64,000 nucleotides of DNA from Dehalobacter restrictus DSM 9455 (GTDB lineage Bacteria > Bacillota > Desulfitobacteriia > Desulfitobacteriales > Syntrophobotulaceae): NCBI RefSeq assembly GCF_000512895.1, contig NZ_CP007033.1, forward strand, positions 402,001 through 466,000, in the 5' to 3' direction. This document shows, piece by piece, positions 44,965 through 54,869 of this stretch. The notes beneath the pieces are model-generated. The model searched no databases. It worked only from the letters and a program-made list of their open reading frames with translations, and was not told the origin of the DNA. The translations under genes were made by a program, and so were the position numbers. Position 1 is the stretch's first letter, and every line of letters starts with the position of its first letter.

Positions 44965-47900
44965 TTACAGCCAGCTAGACCAGATCCTCGTTAGAAATAC
45001 ATCAAATTTGCCAACCTCCCTTCGGGCGTTACACTTCAGGCAGCCAGGCCCCAGCTGGAAAACTTGCCTTATGCGACTTCCTATGCCAACTCTTCCCGCA
45101 GCGGGGAAACACTTACCCTTCCTTCGGGATTGTTTTCGGCTTCCCAGGGTACCATTGAAGCCTGGGTCAAACCGTTACGGAATTATGACAGCTCCACCAG
45201 CAATAGTATCCAGATGATTACCGATGTCGCCGGTACAGGAAACAACGGCCTTCTGCTGGCAATCGACCAGTATGGGAAATTCTATACCCAGGCGGGGACG
45301 GGAAGCAGCGTCGTCAAAGCGATCTCCACCACCACAGCTCAAAAAGACACCTGGTACCATGTGGCCGGAAGGTGGAACGCCAGTGGCCTTTCCATCTTTG
45401 TCAACGGAGTCAAGGAAACCACTACCCCCGCTACGTTAAATATCAGCTTGTCTCAGACTCCGATGGTCGGCAGGCAGTCTACGGTGGATATCCGTTACCT
45501 GGACGGACTAATTGACGACTTAAGAATTTCCAATATCGCCAGAACGGATACGGCGATCCAGGATTCATATAATCTGATGAAGCCCACCGGCACTGACAGC
45601 AGCAGCACGTACAAACTTAACTTCGATCAGAGCTTAAGAGCGGTCTACCAGCCGACCGGCTGGAGCAAATCAAGTCCAAACGGCAGGGTCAACCAGGCTG
45701 AATATGATCCCACAGCGCCTTATGGCGGCAGCCATGTCCTGCATATTAATCCGGGAACAGATGCGAGTGCTTACCAGTGGACAGATTATATTGCGCTAAC
45801 CGGAACAAGTGAAAATTTTATTGTGAGCGGGGACATTAAAGCAGAGGGTTCAGGCACGGATGGCGTCCGTCTCCATGTTTACTGGTTTGACTCAAGCTAT
45901 ACCGAAATAGCACAGGATCGCTGTTTCGTTATTAACCAGACTCAGGACTGGAAACGCTACAGCATGTCCCTTACCCCTCCAACCAATGCCGTCTATGCCA
46001 AAGTCATGGCCATTGCCTATACCGGCTTTGACGGTTACTTCGATAACATCCAGTTTGAAAAAAGTTCCCAGGCCAGAGACTATAACTCTTTAGAAAATTC
46101 CTCCTTCGAACGGGACATGACCAAATGGACCGCCTCCGATGGCAATTCCAGTATTACCACGGAAGACAAATATTCCGGGACCAAAAGCTTGAAGATCCAG
46201 CGTTCCACTACTACAGGAACTTCCTATGTAGAGTCCCAGACCGTCATCCCGGTGAGAAAGGGCCAGTCCTATAGCTTAAGCGGTCTCTTAAAGACCGACT
46301 TCGATAATCTGGGGACCGATGGCGGTGCCTGGGTGCATATCTACTATTACGATGAATCAGGTACTTCCCTTAACGACTTTGCCACCAAACTAATTACCAA
46401 AGACAGCGGCTGGACCAAGTACGTCTATGTAGTTAAGTCTACCCAGACTACTCAGAATGGCTTCTTCAAGGTTAGGCTGGAAATGAAGAATGCTTCCGGT
46501 AAAGTTTATTTTGATAATATTCGTTTTAGTAACGGTGTCCAAACTACTCGAAACGAATATGACGCAAACAACAATTATGTTACCAAAGCCATCAACCAGC
46601 TTGGTAAGGAAATAAACTATGTCAATGACAGTTACGGCCAGGCAACCCAGGTCACGACCCCTACGGGTGAAGTTACCCAATTCTCCTACGACGGTCAGGA
46701 AAACTTGCGGACAGTCACGGATAATGCCGGAAACACGGCGACTTATACCCAGGACAGCAACGGTAATGTCACGGACGTAGAGATCAAGGAGAACGGGACA
46801 ACATCTGTCTACAAAAATTCGTTCGAGTATGACGAATACGGTAATATGGTCAAAGAGACAGTCAAACCCAACTTGAGCCAGCCGGCCAATGACGAAACGA
46901 CCGAATATCTCTATGACGAGTCCGGCAGGCTGACGGGGAAAGTCAATCCCGGAGACAGTCCGACCAATTCCAGCGTAACGTTAGGCTATGAATATTCCGG
47001 TCTGGACATCCTGAAAATCCTGAACGGTCCAAAATATTCCTTTGATTACAACCTTGAAGGACAGGTAACCAAGGAAGAACTCTTTAACAGCAGCGATACT
47101 AAGATTGGTGAATTCAGCTACACTTATGACGGTATGGGCAGATTGGCTACGCTAACCGAAAAAGACGGAAGCGGTACTGAGGTCTCCAAAATAAGCCAGC
47201 CCACAGGACAAAGCATGTATTCCCAGACTGACCAGCTGAACGGGTTTGATCTTACGGTTAAACAGCAAACATCGAATCCGATCACCTACCTGTTCACTTA
47301 TTTAAGCAACAATCTGGTCAAGACCATCACAGCCGCAGGCAAGCAATTTAATCTCTACTTCAACGAAGGCGGATTATTCCAATCCAGAGTAAACCCCAAT
47401 AACACCGGTGACGAATACAAGTACAACGATGCCGGTCAGGTTATTGAGAGCAAGACTAACAACATTACTAAAAGTACGAATGGAAATAACACAACAACCG
47501 GTGTTTCCGCCAAATGGTCAAGCCTTTACACCTATGACAGTGACGGTAGGATTACGGCTATAACCGGTCAGGGTGCGGGAAGCCCGAGCGCCACTTACAC
47601 TTACAATAACGGAACTGAAGAGCTCAACCGCCTGACCCAGGCCCAAATCACGTCTGGTTCCAATAATTACACCTTCGACTATTCCTATGATTCGAGGGGC
47701 AATATTCTGGACATGGATCTGTTAATCGGAGGCAGTGTCCAGAACCAAACCTTCACATATAACGACGATAACCAGATCACCACTTCCGGCTTTGTCTATG
47801 ACAACAGCGGTAACCTTACCAGTGCTGTGGTCAAGGGAGTAACGTATAACTATGTCTACGACAAAGCCAACAGGCTAATCGAAGTCAAGGATGGCAGCAA

Positions 47901-49068
47901 TCAGACAATAGCGACTTACACTTACGATTCCCAGGGACAGAGACTGACCAAAACGACAGGCGGCAGTACGATCACTTATCACTATGCGAACGGCGGAGTC
48001 TTGTACGAGACCAAGAGCGGCGATGCAGATAATATCCTGCATGCTCTGTATATTAACTCGCCGAGCGGCCGGCCGCTGGCGGTAAGCATGAACTACAATA
48101 TTAATAATCCCGGATCCAACACCTGGTATTATTACCATTACAACGTTCACGGAGACGTAATTGCCGTAACGGACGGCAACGGAAATATATTCAGGGAATA
48201 CGTTTACGATCCTTATGGGAATATATTAAGTGTAAAGGATGGAACGGGTAATTCAGTAAACATTTCAGCCGATTCAGCATTTAACCATACCTACACTTAT
48301 GCAGGATACAGGTTCGATAAAGAAACCGGATTATATTATCTCAATGCCAGGTACTACGAGGCAGGAATCGGCAGGTTTTTGACGAAGGATAATGTGCTTG
48401 GGAACCCAGGTAACATTCAGACTTTAAACAGATATGCTTATTGTGGCGGAGATCCAGTAAACTGTGTTGACCCAAGCGGACAAGTATTCATGTTAATTAC
48501 TGGAGGAATTGGAGCAGTAGCTGGCGGTATTATTGGTGGTATTGTAGCTTATAATAATGGTGGTGATTGGAAAAAAGGTGCATTGATAGGAGCGGCAGCC
48601 GGTGGATTAATTGGACTTGGCGCTGGAGCTGCAGCTGGAGTATTGTTAGCAGGAAGTGCAACGGCCTCGACGGGAGCAGTTATGGCCGGAGGGGGTGCAC
48701 TCTTAGCAGGAGCTGTTGGTGGAACAACGGCAGCAGTTGCTCGGAATACGCAAAGAGTAGCATCAAATGTCGGAACTGTTTATGGCAAGCTTGGGACAGT
48801 AATTGAAAAAGCCCCAATAAATAAAATCAGCGGTATGGCATCAAGCCATCCGGTACAGCAAGCTATTAATAGAGGGGTATCACCAAACACTATAATAAAT
48901 ACAGTCCGAAATCCACAAGTAACACTTTCTCAATGGGGTGGAGAACGATTTGCGTATATATCCGAGAATGCTACAATAATAATGAATAAAAATGGACAAC
49001 TGGTAACTGTATGGGCTAAAAGTGACTTTGGTCCATTAGTTATAAAAGCGTTAGCGGAGAGTAGATAG
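44965..49068 (+). pseudogene. 5'-truncated RHS cassette with a BECR RNase-like tip
   Basis: Homology to the full RHS gene begins in degenerate form near 44965 and is clean from about 45005, inside the LamG-like region. No signal peptide or start with a ribosome binding site exists; the long open frame from TTG 45064 encodes 1334 residues. The core is intact to GRFLTKD. It then carries its own tip: a Gly/Ala-rich membrane-like segment and SSHPVQQAINRGVSPNTI, ERFAYISENATIIMN and LVTVWAKSDF, a pattern like BECR-fold RNases (ColE5/RelE/EndoU-like). It is probably a silent donor cassette for tip exchange by recombination. Confidence 0.82.
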
Positions 49069-49069
49069 T

Positions 49070-49255
49070 ATGAAAAACAAGTATTTTTGTCCAATCTTTC
49101 AAAGAGAAATTGATAACGGAAAATGTCTTGATATTAATTTCGAAATTGAAAAAATAAAAAAACCTGAAGAAATTATTTTGATTAAACGCATATTAGGTTT
49201 TAACGAAAGTAAAATAAAATGCATTTGCATGTCATGTAAAAACTATCCAATGTAA
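49070..49255 (+). CDS. Small Cys-containing protein, possible immunity protein
   Basis: This 61-residue protein starts two bases after the RHS cassette stop. It carries four Cys (FCPIF, GKCLD, KCICMSCKNY), possibly one metal site. It matches no family I know. By position it is the candidate antidote of the BECR-like tip. No separate ribosome binding site is strong, so it would rely on coupling. Confidence 0.55.
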   Translation: MKNKYFCPIFQREIDNGKCLDINFEIEKIKKPEEIILIKRILGFNESKIKCICMSCKNYPM

Positions 49256-49352
49256 AATTATTATTTGTCAAGTTTTCTTAAATGAGAATTTAAATCATTT
49301 AAAATTTAGACTCTATTTTTCTGATCAAAGGCAGGTAAAATCGGTCACAATT

Positions 49353-49399
49353 AAAGAGAGAGTTGATTCTCCTCGGGAGGACCGACTCTCTTCCTTTTT
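49353..49399 (+). terminator. Intrinsic terminator
   Basis: AGAGAGAGT pairs with GACTCTCTT (with slippage), an inner TCCT-CGGG-AGGA hairpin stacks inside, and CCTTTTTC follows. Confidence 0.7.
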
Positions 49400-49436
49400 C
49401 AATCAAGGAACCTGTCCCTTTGATTGTGATTGCACT

Positions 49437-49694
49437 TTGATTACAGCGTTTGAAAAAGGAGTACAAGCTCTAAACAATCCACTTTTAAGGACGGAGGTTT
49501 CTTTTAAAAATGCCTTAGAGGTTGCAAGAGGAACTCGTGGCTCTGTTCGATTAGACGTGCTAGAATATAATGCAAACAACACTTTAAAAGCAGTTTATGA
49601 TTTCAAGACTGGCAGTGCAAATCTGTCGGCACAAAGAATTTCACAAATACAATCACACTTACCTGATATAGTTCCAGTTTTTATGATTAAATAA
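49437..49694 (+). pseudogene. Orphan toxin tip, restriction-endonuclease-like
   Basis: This 85-residue fragment has no proper start and no RHS shell. The segment GSVRLDVLEYNANNTLKAVYDFKTGSA, then LSAQRISQIQSHLP resembles the PD-(D/E)XK-type toxin tips in polymorphic toxins (D...D-x-K-T-G, then R and LP). A likely immunity gene follows after 13 bases. It is best read as a displaced third tip module. Confidence 0.6.
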
Positions 49695-49707
49695 TGGAGA
49701 GTGGAAA

Positions 49708-50394
49708 ATGAATCAGGAATTAATTAACAAAAAGAACGTCTATGGACTAATTAAAAAAGCCTTCACAGATTTTGCTAAAGAAAATGGTTTTACCTTTCTT
49801 AAAAATGGTATCCTTGTGAGAATACGGGGAGACATTCTTCATACCATCTACTTTGACTTAGGGCTTAGCGGATTGGCCTGTGACATTGCTATTCAGCCAC
49901 TCTATGTCCCCTCTGAGAATATAGTATTAAGTTTTGGGAATCGAATTAGTAAATTTAAGGTAAACATGAGTGAACGATGGCCCTATGGAAAGACGGAACA
50001 CCAATTAGAGCAGACCTTAAAAGAAATTAAGGAACTACTAGAAAAAAATGCCTTAAACTGGTTTCAAGAGACAGGAACTCCACGAGGGATTGTTGAATTC
50101 ATTCAAGCCGGTTATGCGGATGATCAGTCCTTGATATTGGGGCTTCCAAAATTCGTCAAGAAACAATACCTTGCATTTAGTTATTTATATCAAAATGAAC
50201 TTGAATTAGGAACACAGGAATTAAGGAACTTAGAACAAGTCTTGGTAGATGATAGTCGTCCATGGGCGGTCGGAATTAAAGAATTATCAAAAAATATGCG
50301 AGAGTTAATAATAAATTGTCCAGACTTAGTGGAAAAAACATTGAAACAATTTGTATTAAAAACGCGTCAAAATTTAAAGTTACAATCAATTTAG
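49708..50394 (+). CDS. DUF4304-like immunity protein
   Basis: This 228-residue protein has N-terminal features KKAFTDFAKENGFTFLKNGI, IYFDLGLSGLACDIAIQPL and YVPSENIVLSFGNRI that match DUF4304-type proteins found next to polymorphic toxins. The rest is helical (LEQTLKEIKELLEKNALNWF). GGAGAGTGG precedes the ATG. It would protect against the REase-like tip beside it and may be kept as an orphan immunity gene. A terminator follows. Confidence 0.65.
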   Translation: MNQELINKKNVYGLIKKAFTDFAKENGFTFLKNGILVRIRGDILHTIYFDLGLSGLACDIAIQPLYVPSENIVLSFGNRISKFKVNMSERWPYGKTEHQLEQTLKEIKELLEKNALNWFQETGTPRGIVEFIQAGYADDQSLILGLPKFVKKQYLAFSYLYQNELELGTQELRNLEQVLVDDSRPWAVGIKELSKNMRELIINCPDLVEKTLKQFVLKTRQNLKLQSI

Positions 50395-50470
50395 TACTAT
50401 CAAGACACTTCATTTTTTGAATTCTGCATGAGTTTTTGGTGGTGGAAATCCGGCTAAATCATGAGGCAAA

Positions 50471-50508
50471 AGGGTCAAGACCAAAATTAGCTTGGCTCTT
50501 CTTTTTTT
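50471..50508 (+). terminator. Intrinsic terminator
   Basis: AGGGTCAAG pairs with CTTGGCTCT (two G-U pairs) around an 11-base loop, followed by seven T. Confidence 0.75.
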
Positions 50509-50639
50509 AACTAGACATACTCCCGGGGGTATAGTGAGAGCCTTTCTTTGCTGCAGATAGCCTCCCTAATAAATTCAAGAGATTTCAATATTTATTTCTT
50601 AAATCAAAGCAAACGAGTCCGGCACTCTTAACGGTGGGA

Positions 50640-51763
50640 ACGCTCCTTAGTCCAATGACCAAACCCAAACCCAAAACCAAATACTGGACCAAGTACGTCT
50701 ATGTCATTAAACCTACTGAGATTACCCAGGACGGCAACGGTAATGTGGAAGAGGTGGAAATCCAGGTAAACAGGACAACTTCTGTCTATAAAACACTTTG
50801 AATACGATAAATACGGCAATATGGTCAAAGAGACAGTCAAACCCAACTTGAGCCAGCCGGCCAATGACGAAACGACCGAATACGTCTATGACGAGTCCGG
50901 TAGGCTGACAGGGAAAGTAAACGCGGGAGACAGTATAAATAACCCTTGGGTATGAATACTCCGGCCTGGACTTCCTCAAAATCTTAAACGGCCCCAAATA
51001 CACCTTTGAATACACATTGAAGGCCAGACCACCAAAGAAGAACTCTTTAACAGCAGTGATACCAAGACAGGTGAATACGACCCCGACTATGACGGTACGG
51101 GCAGATTGGCTACCTTCACCGAAAGAGACGGCAGCGGGACAGATGTATCCAAAATCAGCTAGCCTACAGGACAAAGCATGTATTCAGCAACCGACCAGCT
51201 CAACGGGTTCAACCTCACGGTTAAACAGCAAACATCAAATCCTATCACTTACTTGTTCACTTATCTAAGCAACAATCTTGTTAAGACCATCACTGCCGCA
51301 GGCAAACAATTCAGCCTATACTTTGACGAAGGCGGACAGTTTATTTCCAGAACAAACCCCAATAATACCGGGGACGAATTTAAGTACAATGATGCCGGGC
51401 AGGTTATTGAGAGCAAGACCAACAGTATTACACAAAGCAACAATGGAAGTCAAGGATGGCAGCAATCAGACAATAGCGACTTACACTTACGATTCCCAGG
51501 GACAGAGACTGACCAAAACAACAGGCGGCAGCACGATCACCTACCATTATGGGAACGGCAGCGTCTTGTACGAGACCAAGAGCGGCGACGCTGACAACAT
51601 CCTGCATGCGTTGTATATCAACTCGCCAGGAGGAGAACCGCTGGCTGTAAGCATGAACTACAATATTACTAATCCCGGTTCCAACGCCTGGTACTACTAT
51701 CATTACAATGTCCATGGGGATGTTGTGGCTGTAACCAGTGCAGACGGAAGTATAATGGTCTAA
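50640..51763 (+). pseudogene. Decayed third RHS copy
   Basis: Blocks matching the YD-repeat shell of the other two RHS genes appear in changing frames (VKETVKPNLSQPANDE, MYSATDQLNGFNLTVKQQ, IATYTYDSQGQRLTKTTGG) with frameshifts, an in-frame TAG in KIS*PTG and a deletion that joins two distant shell parts near 51445. It ends at GDVVAVTSADGSIMV before the core is complete, so it has no tip. Confidence 0.85.
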
Positions 51764-51794
51764 AAAATCTTGTCGAGTTTTCTTAGACCATTAT

Positions 51795-51895
51795 AGGCAC
51801 AGTTCGTAAATCCAGAGAGTCACCATGCTGGAGCCTATAAACAGCAGTCCATGACAGATATGCGGAGTTCGCGTCAATGTGCATGATAATGCGTT
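51795..51895 (-). pseudogene. UvrX N-terminal fragment
   Basis: Read on this strand, the sequence gives RIIMHIDANSAYLSW, AVYRLQHGDSLDLRTV, the N-terminus of the UvrX-type polymerase also found at 52027-52386. It has about 34 codons and nothing follows in frame. Confidence 0.7.
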
Positions 51896-52026
51896 TACCT
51901 TCCAAGTTGATCACCCCTTTTAGGTCTAAAGTAGTTGTAGAATAGAGGACCTGAGACAATTATGCCTATATCTGATAGGCATAATTGTATGTAATGCCGA
52001 GTGCAGCTCAGATTAACCAAATGTGC

Positions 52027-52386
52027 CTATCCACTTTTTACATATAATTCATCAATTGAGTACTGCTCCACTTGAGGGGAGTATTCCCGGAGAATATCTC
52101 CAAAGGCCGTACTGCATTGCATATATAAAAGATAATTTGGCGGAACAATAATCAGTTTAGGGCACTTTGCCTTCGCTTCATAAACCGATTCCCCGGTTTT
52201 GATACCATACTTTTTGGCGGGAATCGACTTCGTCAAAATAATTCCGTGTCTGGTTTCAGGGTTGCCCCCGACAACAGAAGGTACAGTTCGTAAATCCAAA
52301 GGATCACCGTGTTGGAGTCGGTGGACGGCTTCCCAGGACAGATATGCTGAATTGACGTCGACGTGAAAAATGATACGCCTGCTCAA
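52027..52386 (-). pseudogene. uvrX: UvrX N-terminal fragment with first catalytic motif
   Basis: This 119-residue fragment begins MSRRIIFHVDVNSAYLSWEA (first catalytic Asp region), includes RHGIILTKSIPAKKYGIKTGE, and stops just after EQYSIDELYVKSG, at the second catalytic motif. The rest of the polymerase is absent. It overlaps in content with the 33559-34694 remnant, so these are two different copies. A small gene and a LexA-type box lie upstream. Confidence 0.85.
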
Positions 52387-52398
52387 AAGAAGTCACCT

Positions 52399-52659
52399 CT
52401 ATATTTTGAACAAAAACCATTTGCCGGTACTTGGCTCAAATTTCAATTCAAAGACTTTTAATAATCCGTTAATCGTACTCTGGCATTGAAACGTAATCAT
52501 TTTATTGCCTGCGAGTTTATCCTCAGACCGAAAACAGACATGTTCCACTTTAATGATGGTAGGGGAGTCTTGTTCCTGAATTCTAAATTTTAACGGTGTA
52601 GACATTCCGTCAACTTTGAAGGATGCTATCACTTCAATCGGTTTCATAACAGTTTTCAT
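52399..52659 (-). CDS. Small protein of the SOS-linked UvrX operon
   Basis: This 86-residue protein (MKTVMKPIEVIASFKVDGMS, ending GKWFLFKI) is beta-rich and of unknown function. It ends 12 bases before the UvrX fragment on the same strand and begins about 30 bases from a LexA-type box. Small proteins of this kind often precede UvrX-type genes in Firmicutes. Confidence 0.7.
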   Translation of the reverse strand: MKTVMKPIEVIASFKVDGMSTPLKFRIQEQDSPTIIKVEHVCFRSEDKLAGNKMITFQCQSTINGLLKVFELKFEPSTGKWFLFKI

Positions 52660-52687
52660 GAAGATCCCACCTAAAACGTTATTCTCC

Positions 52688-52701
52688 AGAACGTATGTTC
52701 G
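52688..52701 (-). promoter_or_regulatory. LexA (DinR) box
   Basis: Read on the minus strand this is CGAACATACGTTCT, close to the Firmicute SOS consensus CGAAC-N4-GTTCG with one outer mismatch. It lies just upstream of the 52399-52659 gene and would make this operon DNA-damage inducible. Confidence 0.75.
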
Positions 52702-52996
52702 TATTATAGATTATACATTTGACTTGAATTTAATACAACATTTTGGGATGGTAATATTAGTTAAAGAATTAATATTGTGTCTTACTGATGAGAAAATATA
52801 TAAAAGTTGGAGAGCCGTGAGGAGACTTGTTATGTATATTTGAATTTAGACAGCTAAAATTCTAAAAAAGAAAGAAAGATATAAATCTAAATCTAAATCG
52901 AATTCAACATAAAAGGTTACATTGGATTCTAATTACTAAACTCACAAAGAGCTCAAGGACTTTTCTTATTATAATTGTGTAAATACAATACGTAAT

Positions 52997-53061
52997 GATG
53001 TTGTGTCAATATTAAAAGCGAATTCAATATATAAATGCGCATTTAATATTGACACAACATC
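52997..53061. repeat. Perfect 20-bp inverted repeat
   Basis: Arms 52997-53016 (starting GATGTTGTGTCAAT) and 53042-53061 (ending ATTGACACAACATC) are exact complements around a 25-base spacer, and pairing resumes inside after one mismatch (GCG/CGC). No T-run follows. It sits 60 bases before the RelE-like toxin gene and may be its operator, a recombination site or the scar of a small element. The rest of the 52660-53120 interval shows no gene. Confidence 0.7.
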
Positions 53062-53120
53062 AAAAGAGAGCTATTATGTGGTTGTGCTTAAAAATTATTA
53101 TATAGGAGGTATCTGAAAAA

Positions 53121-53479
53121 ATGTTAAAAGTAAGCAGCCATGCATTTGAAAGGTTATCCCTGAGACTTAGCCTCGATTCTGTGAAAAATAATAAAGAAAT
53201 AAAAAATATGATAGAAGAATCATATGAAGTTACTCTTGAAGTTGCATCGAAACTAGTAAACATAATTCATAACAAAAAAAGAACAAATATTATATTGCCT
53301 TTGATCCGATAAAAAACGATCCTATTATTATAATTGTTAGGGATAATGAAATAGTTACAATATTAACCAAAGACTTGGATTGGCTGATGCCTAAAGTAGG
53401 TATTCCGAAAAAAGTTTATAAAAATAAAAAGTGTTATTCAATTTATAATAATTACAACGGAGATAAGTTAATCTGCTAA
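53121..53479 (+). pseudogene. RelE/BECR-like toxin gene, frameshifted at an A7 run
   Basis: The first frame (63 residues, SSHAFERLSLRLSL to IIHNKK) stops early. One frame over, the sequence continues as KYYIAFDPIKNDPIIIIVRD, EIVTILTKDLDWLMP and ends at LIC. Adding one A at the seven-A run near 53275-53281 joins them into a coherent protein of about 119 residues with the HxxxR start and ITV-like strands of RelE/BECR RNases. TATAGGAGGTATC precedes the ATG. Either a mutated gene, a sequencing error or slippage-dependent expression. Confidence 0.65.
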
Positions 53480-53514
53480 TAAAGTATATTCTGTTAATTT
53501 AGAAAGGAGTTAAA

Positions 53515-54312
53515 ATGGATAAAAAATACAGTCAAAGAATTATTGCAACCCTTGATAATGAAACTACTGCAATTAAGAATTATTCTTGTTTGAGAAACTT
53601 AATGAAAATTGCAGCTAAAACTTTTAAAACAACTTTAGAAGAAATAATTACTTTTACTACGAGGGAACGTTATGATACATCGGCAAGTCTTAGATCTGGG
53701 ACATTTAATAATTACTGTCGAACTGGAAAAGTAAGTGAATATGCATGTAATATATTTTATGATTTTTTTGGAGGAAAAATTGATTTAGAGGTGTTTTTAG
53801 GGAATAGAAAGATAACATATAATGACTGTATTACAATGTTATCGGTCATGTTTTACCATATTAATCATCCGCAAAATGATATTAAGGTCAATGTATTTTA
53901 TGATTATTTTTTAAGTATAGAAGACTTTGAAAACAGCATAAGTCTAGCACTTGCATTTTATTTTACTTCGAGTGAGGACAGGTTAAAAGTTCTATTTTTG
54001 ACTGTTGATAATGATGATGCTAGTAATATTTTTATTTTTGACGAGGAGATGGAATATATTCAGCGCGAGATTGCTGAATCTATTAAACCTAATATCATTC
54101 AAGGGGTTGCGTCAAGAACTCATGGAGATTCTCAAGATGATTCTATTTTTAATGATCCATATAAATTTCTGTCGTATATGGAAAATTTAACGTCAAAGGT
54201 TGATTTAAATTTATCCTTGTCTCAAGGACCGGAATACATAAGAAGAATTATTTCGGCAATTGATAAACAAAAAGAGTATTTTGGATATATTCTAAAGCTA
54301 ATCGAATTATGA
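53515..54312 (+). CDS. Unknown protein beside the RelE-like toxin
   Basis: This 265-residue protein starts at ATG behind AGAAAGGAG. The N-terminal 90 residues (LRNLMKIAAKTFKTTLEEII, FNNYCRTGKVSEYACNIFYDFF) look like a small helical DNA-binding fold. A helical middle and an acidic C-terminal half follow. No family is recognised. Position suggests a partner or antitoxin of the preceding toxin-like gene, but its size is unusual for that. Confidence 0.6.
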   Translation: MDKKYSQRIIATLDNETTAIKNYSCLRNLMKIAAKTFKTTLEEIITFTTRERYDTSASLRSGTFNNYCRTGKVSEYACNIFYDFFGGKIDLEVFLGNRKITYNDCITMLSVMFYHINHPQNDIKVNVFYDYFLSIEDFENSISLALAFYFTSSEDRLKVLFLTVDNDDASNIFIFDEEMEYIQREIAESIKPNIIQGVASRTHGDSQDDSIFNDPYKFLSYMENLTSKVDLNLSLSQGPEYIRRIISAIDKQKEYFGYILKLIEL

Positions 54313-54405
54313 AACTAGTTTGGTTACTTGAGTATTCAGATAGGATGGATTTGTGTTACTCGCGCTTAATAATATGAAAAAAATAAAGTAGAAGAAGGAA
54401 ATTAT

Positions 54406-54672
54406 ATGAACCAAGATTATGATTTATGCCACTGTGGAAATGAAAAAAAAGTATCTGAGAAAGAGTGTAATAGATGTAATGAAATTTTAAATGAATGGAT
54501 CAATTTGACATTCAAAAAAGGAGTCAAGAATCTTCATCAAAGAGAAGCTAAATGTTGGAGTTGTAAAACTAAACTTTCAACTTTAACACATAAGAAATGT
54601 CCTGCATGTAACTGGATAAAATGTGCATGTGGGGCGTGTGGATGCAACATCCCTCAAACCACTCTCAATTAG
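54406..54672 (+). CDS. Small multi-zinc-ribbon protein
   Basis: This 88-residue protein has 13 Cys arranged as CHC, CNRC, CWSC, CPAC and CACGACGC. The two CxxC pairs in the middle (CWSC...CPAC) make a typical zinc ribbon, and the others may form a second site. AGAAGGAAATT precedes the ATG. No function is assigned. It may bind nucleic acid or act as an adaptor. Confidence 0.65.
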   Translation: MNQDYDLCHCGNEKKVSEKECNRCNEILNEWINLTFKKGVKNLHQREAKCWSCKTKLSTLTHKKCPACNWIKCACGACGCNIPQTTLN

Positions 54673-54796
54673 AAATTTCATTGTGAAGCGTTTAATTTGC
54701 ATACATTGAGTAAGTGCTTACAGAAGCACAGTCATCGGATATACCGGCGGATGAAGCAACTTTGTACCGGTTAAAGAAATGGTTTCATCATATCAT

Positions 54797-54836
54797 AAGC
54801 CTTGGGTCGTAGGTTCGATCCCGACCAGCTCTATCA
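54797..54836 (+). tRNA. 3' fragment of a tRNA gene (probable attachment-site remnant)
   Basis: GGGTCGTAGGTTCGATCCC, then GACCAGCTCTATCA, looks like the T-arm and acceptor 3' strand of a tRNA. The matching 5' half, D-arm and anticodon arm are absent upstream. The reverse strand spells ELVGIEPTT, a classic false translation of tRNA 3' ends. A terminator follows, as after a real tRNA. It is probably left by an element that integrated into a tRNA gene. Confidence 0.6.
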
Positions 54837-54845
54837 GAAACATAG

Positions 54846-54867
54846 ACACCGCATCTGCGGTGTTTTT
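54846..54867 (+). terminator. Intrinsic terminator after the tRNA fragment
   Basis: ACACCGCA pairs with TGCGGTGT around a two-base gap (TC), followed by TTTTT. Confidence 0.85.
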
Positions 54868-54869
54868 GC

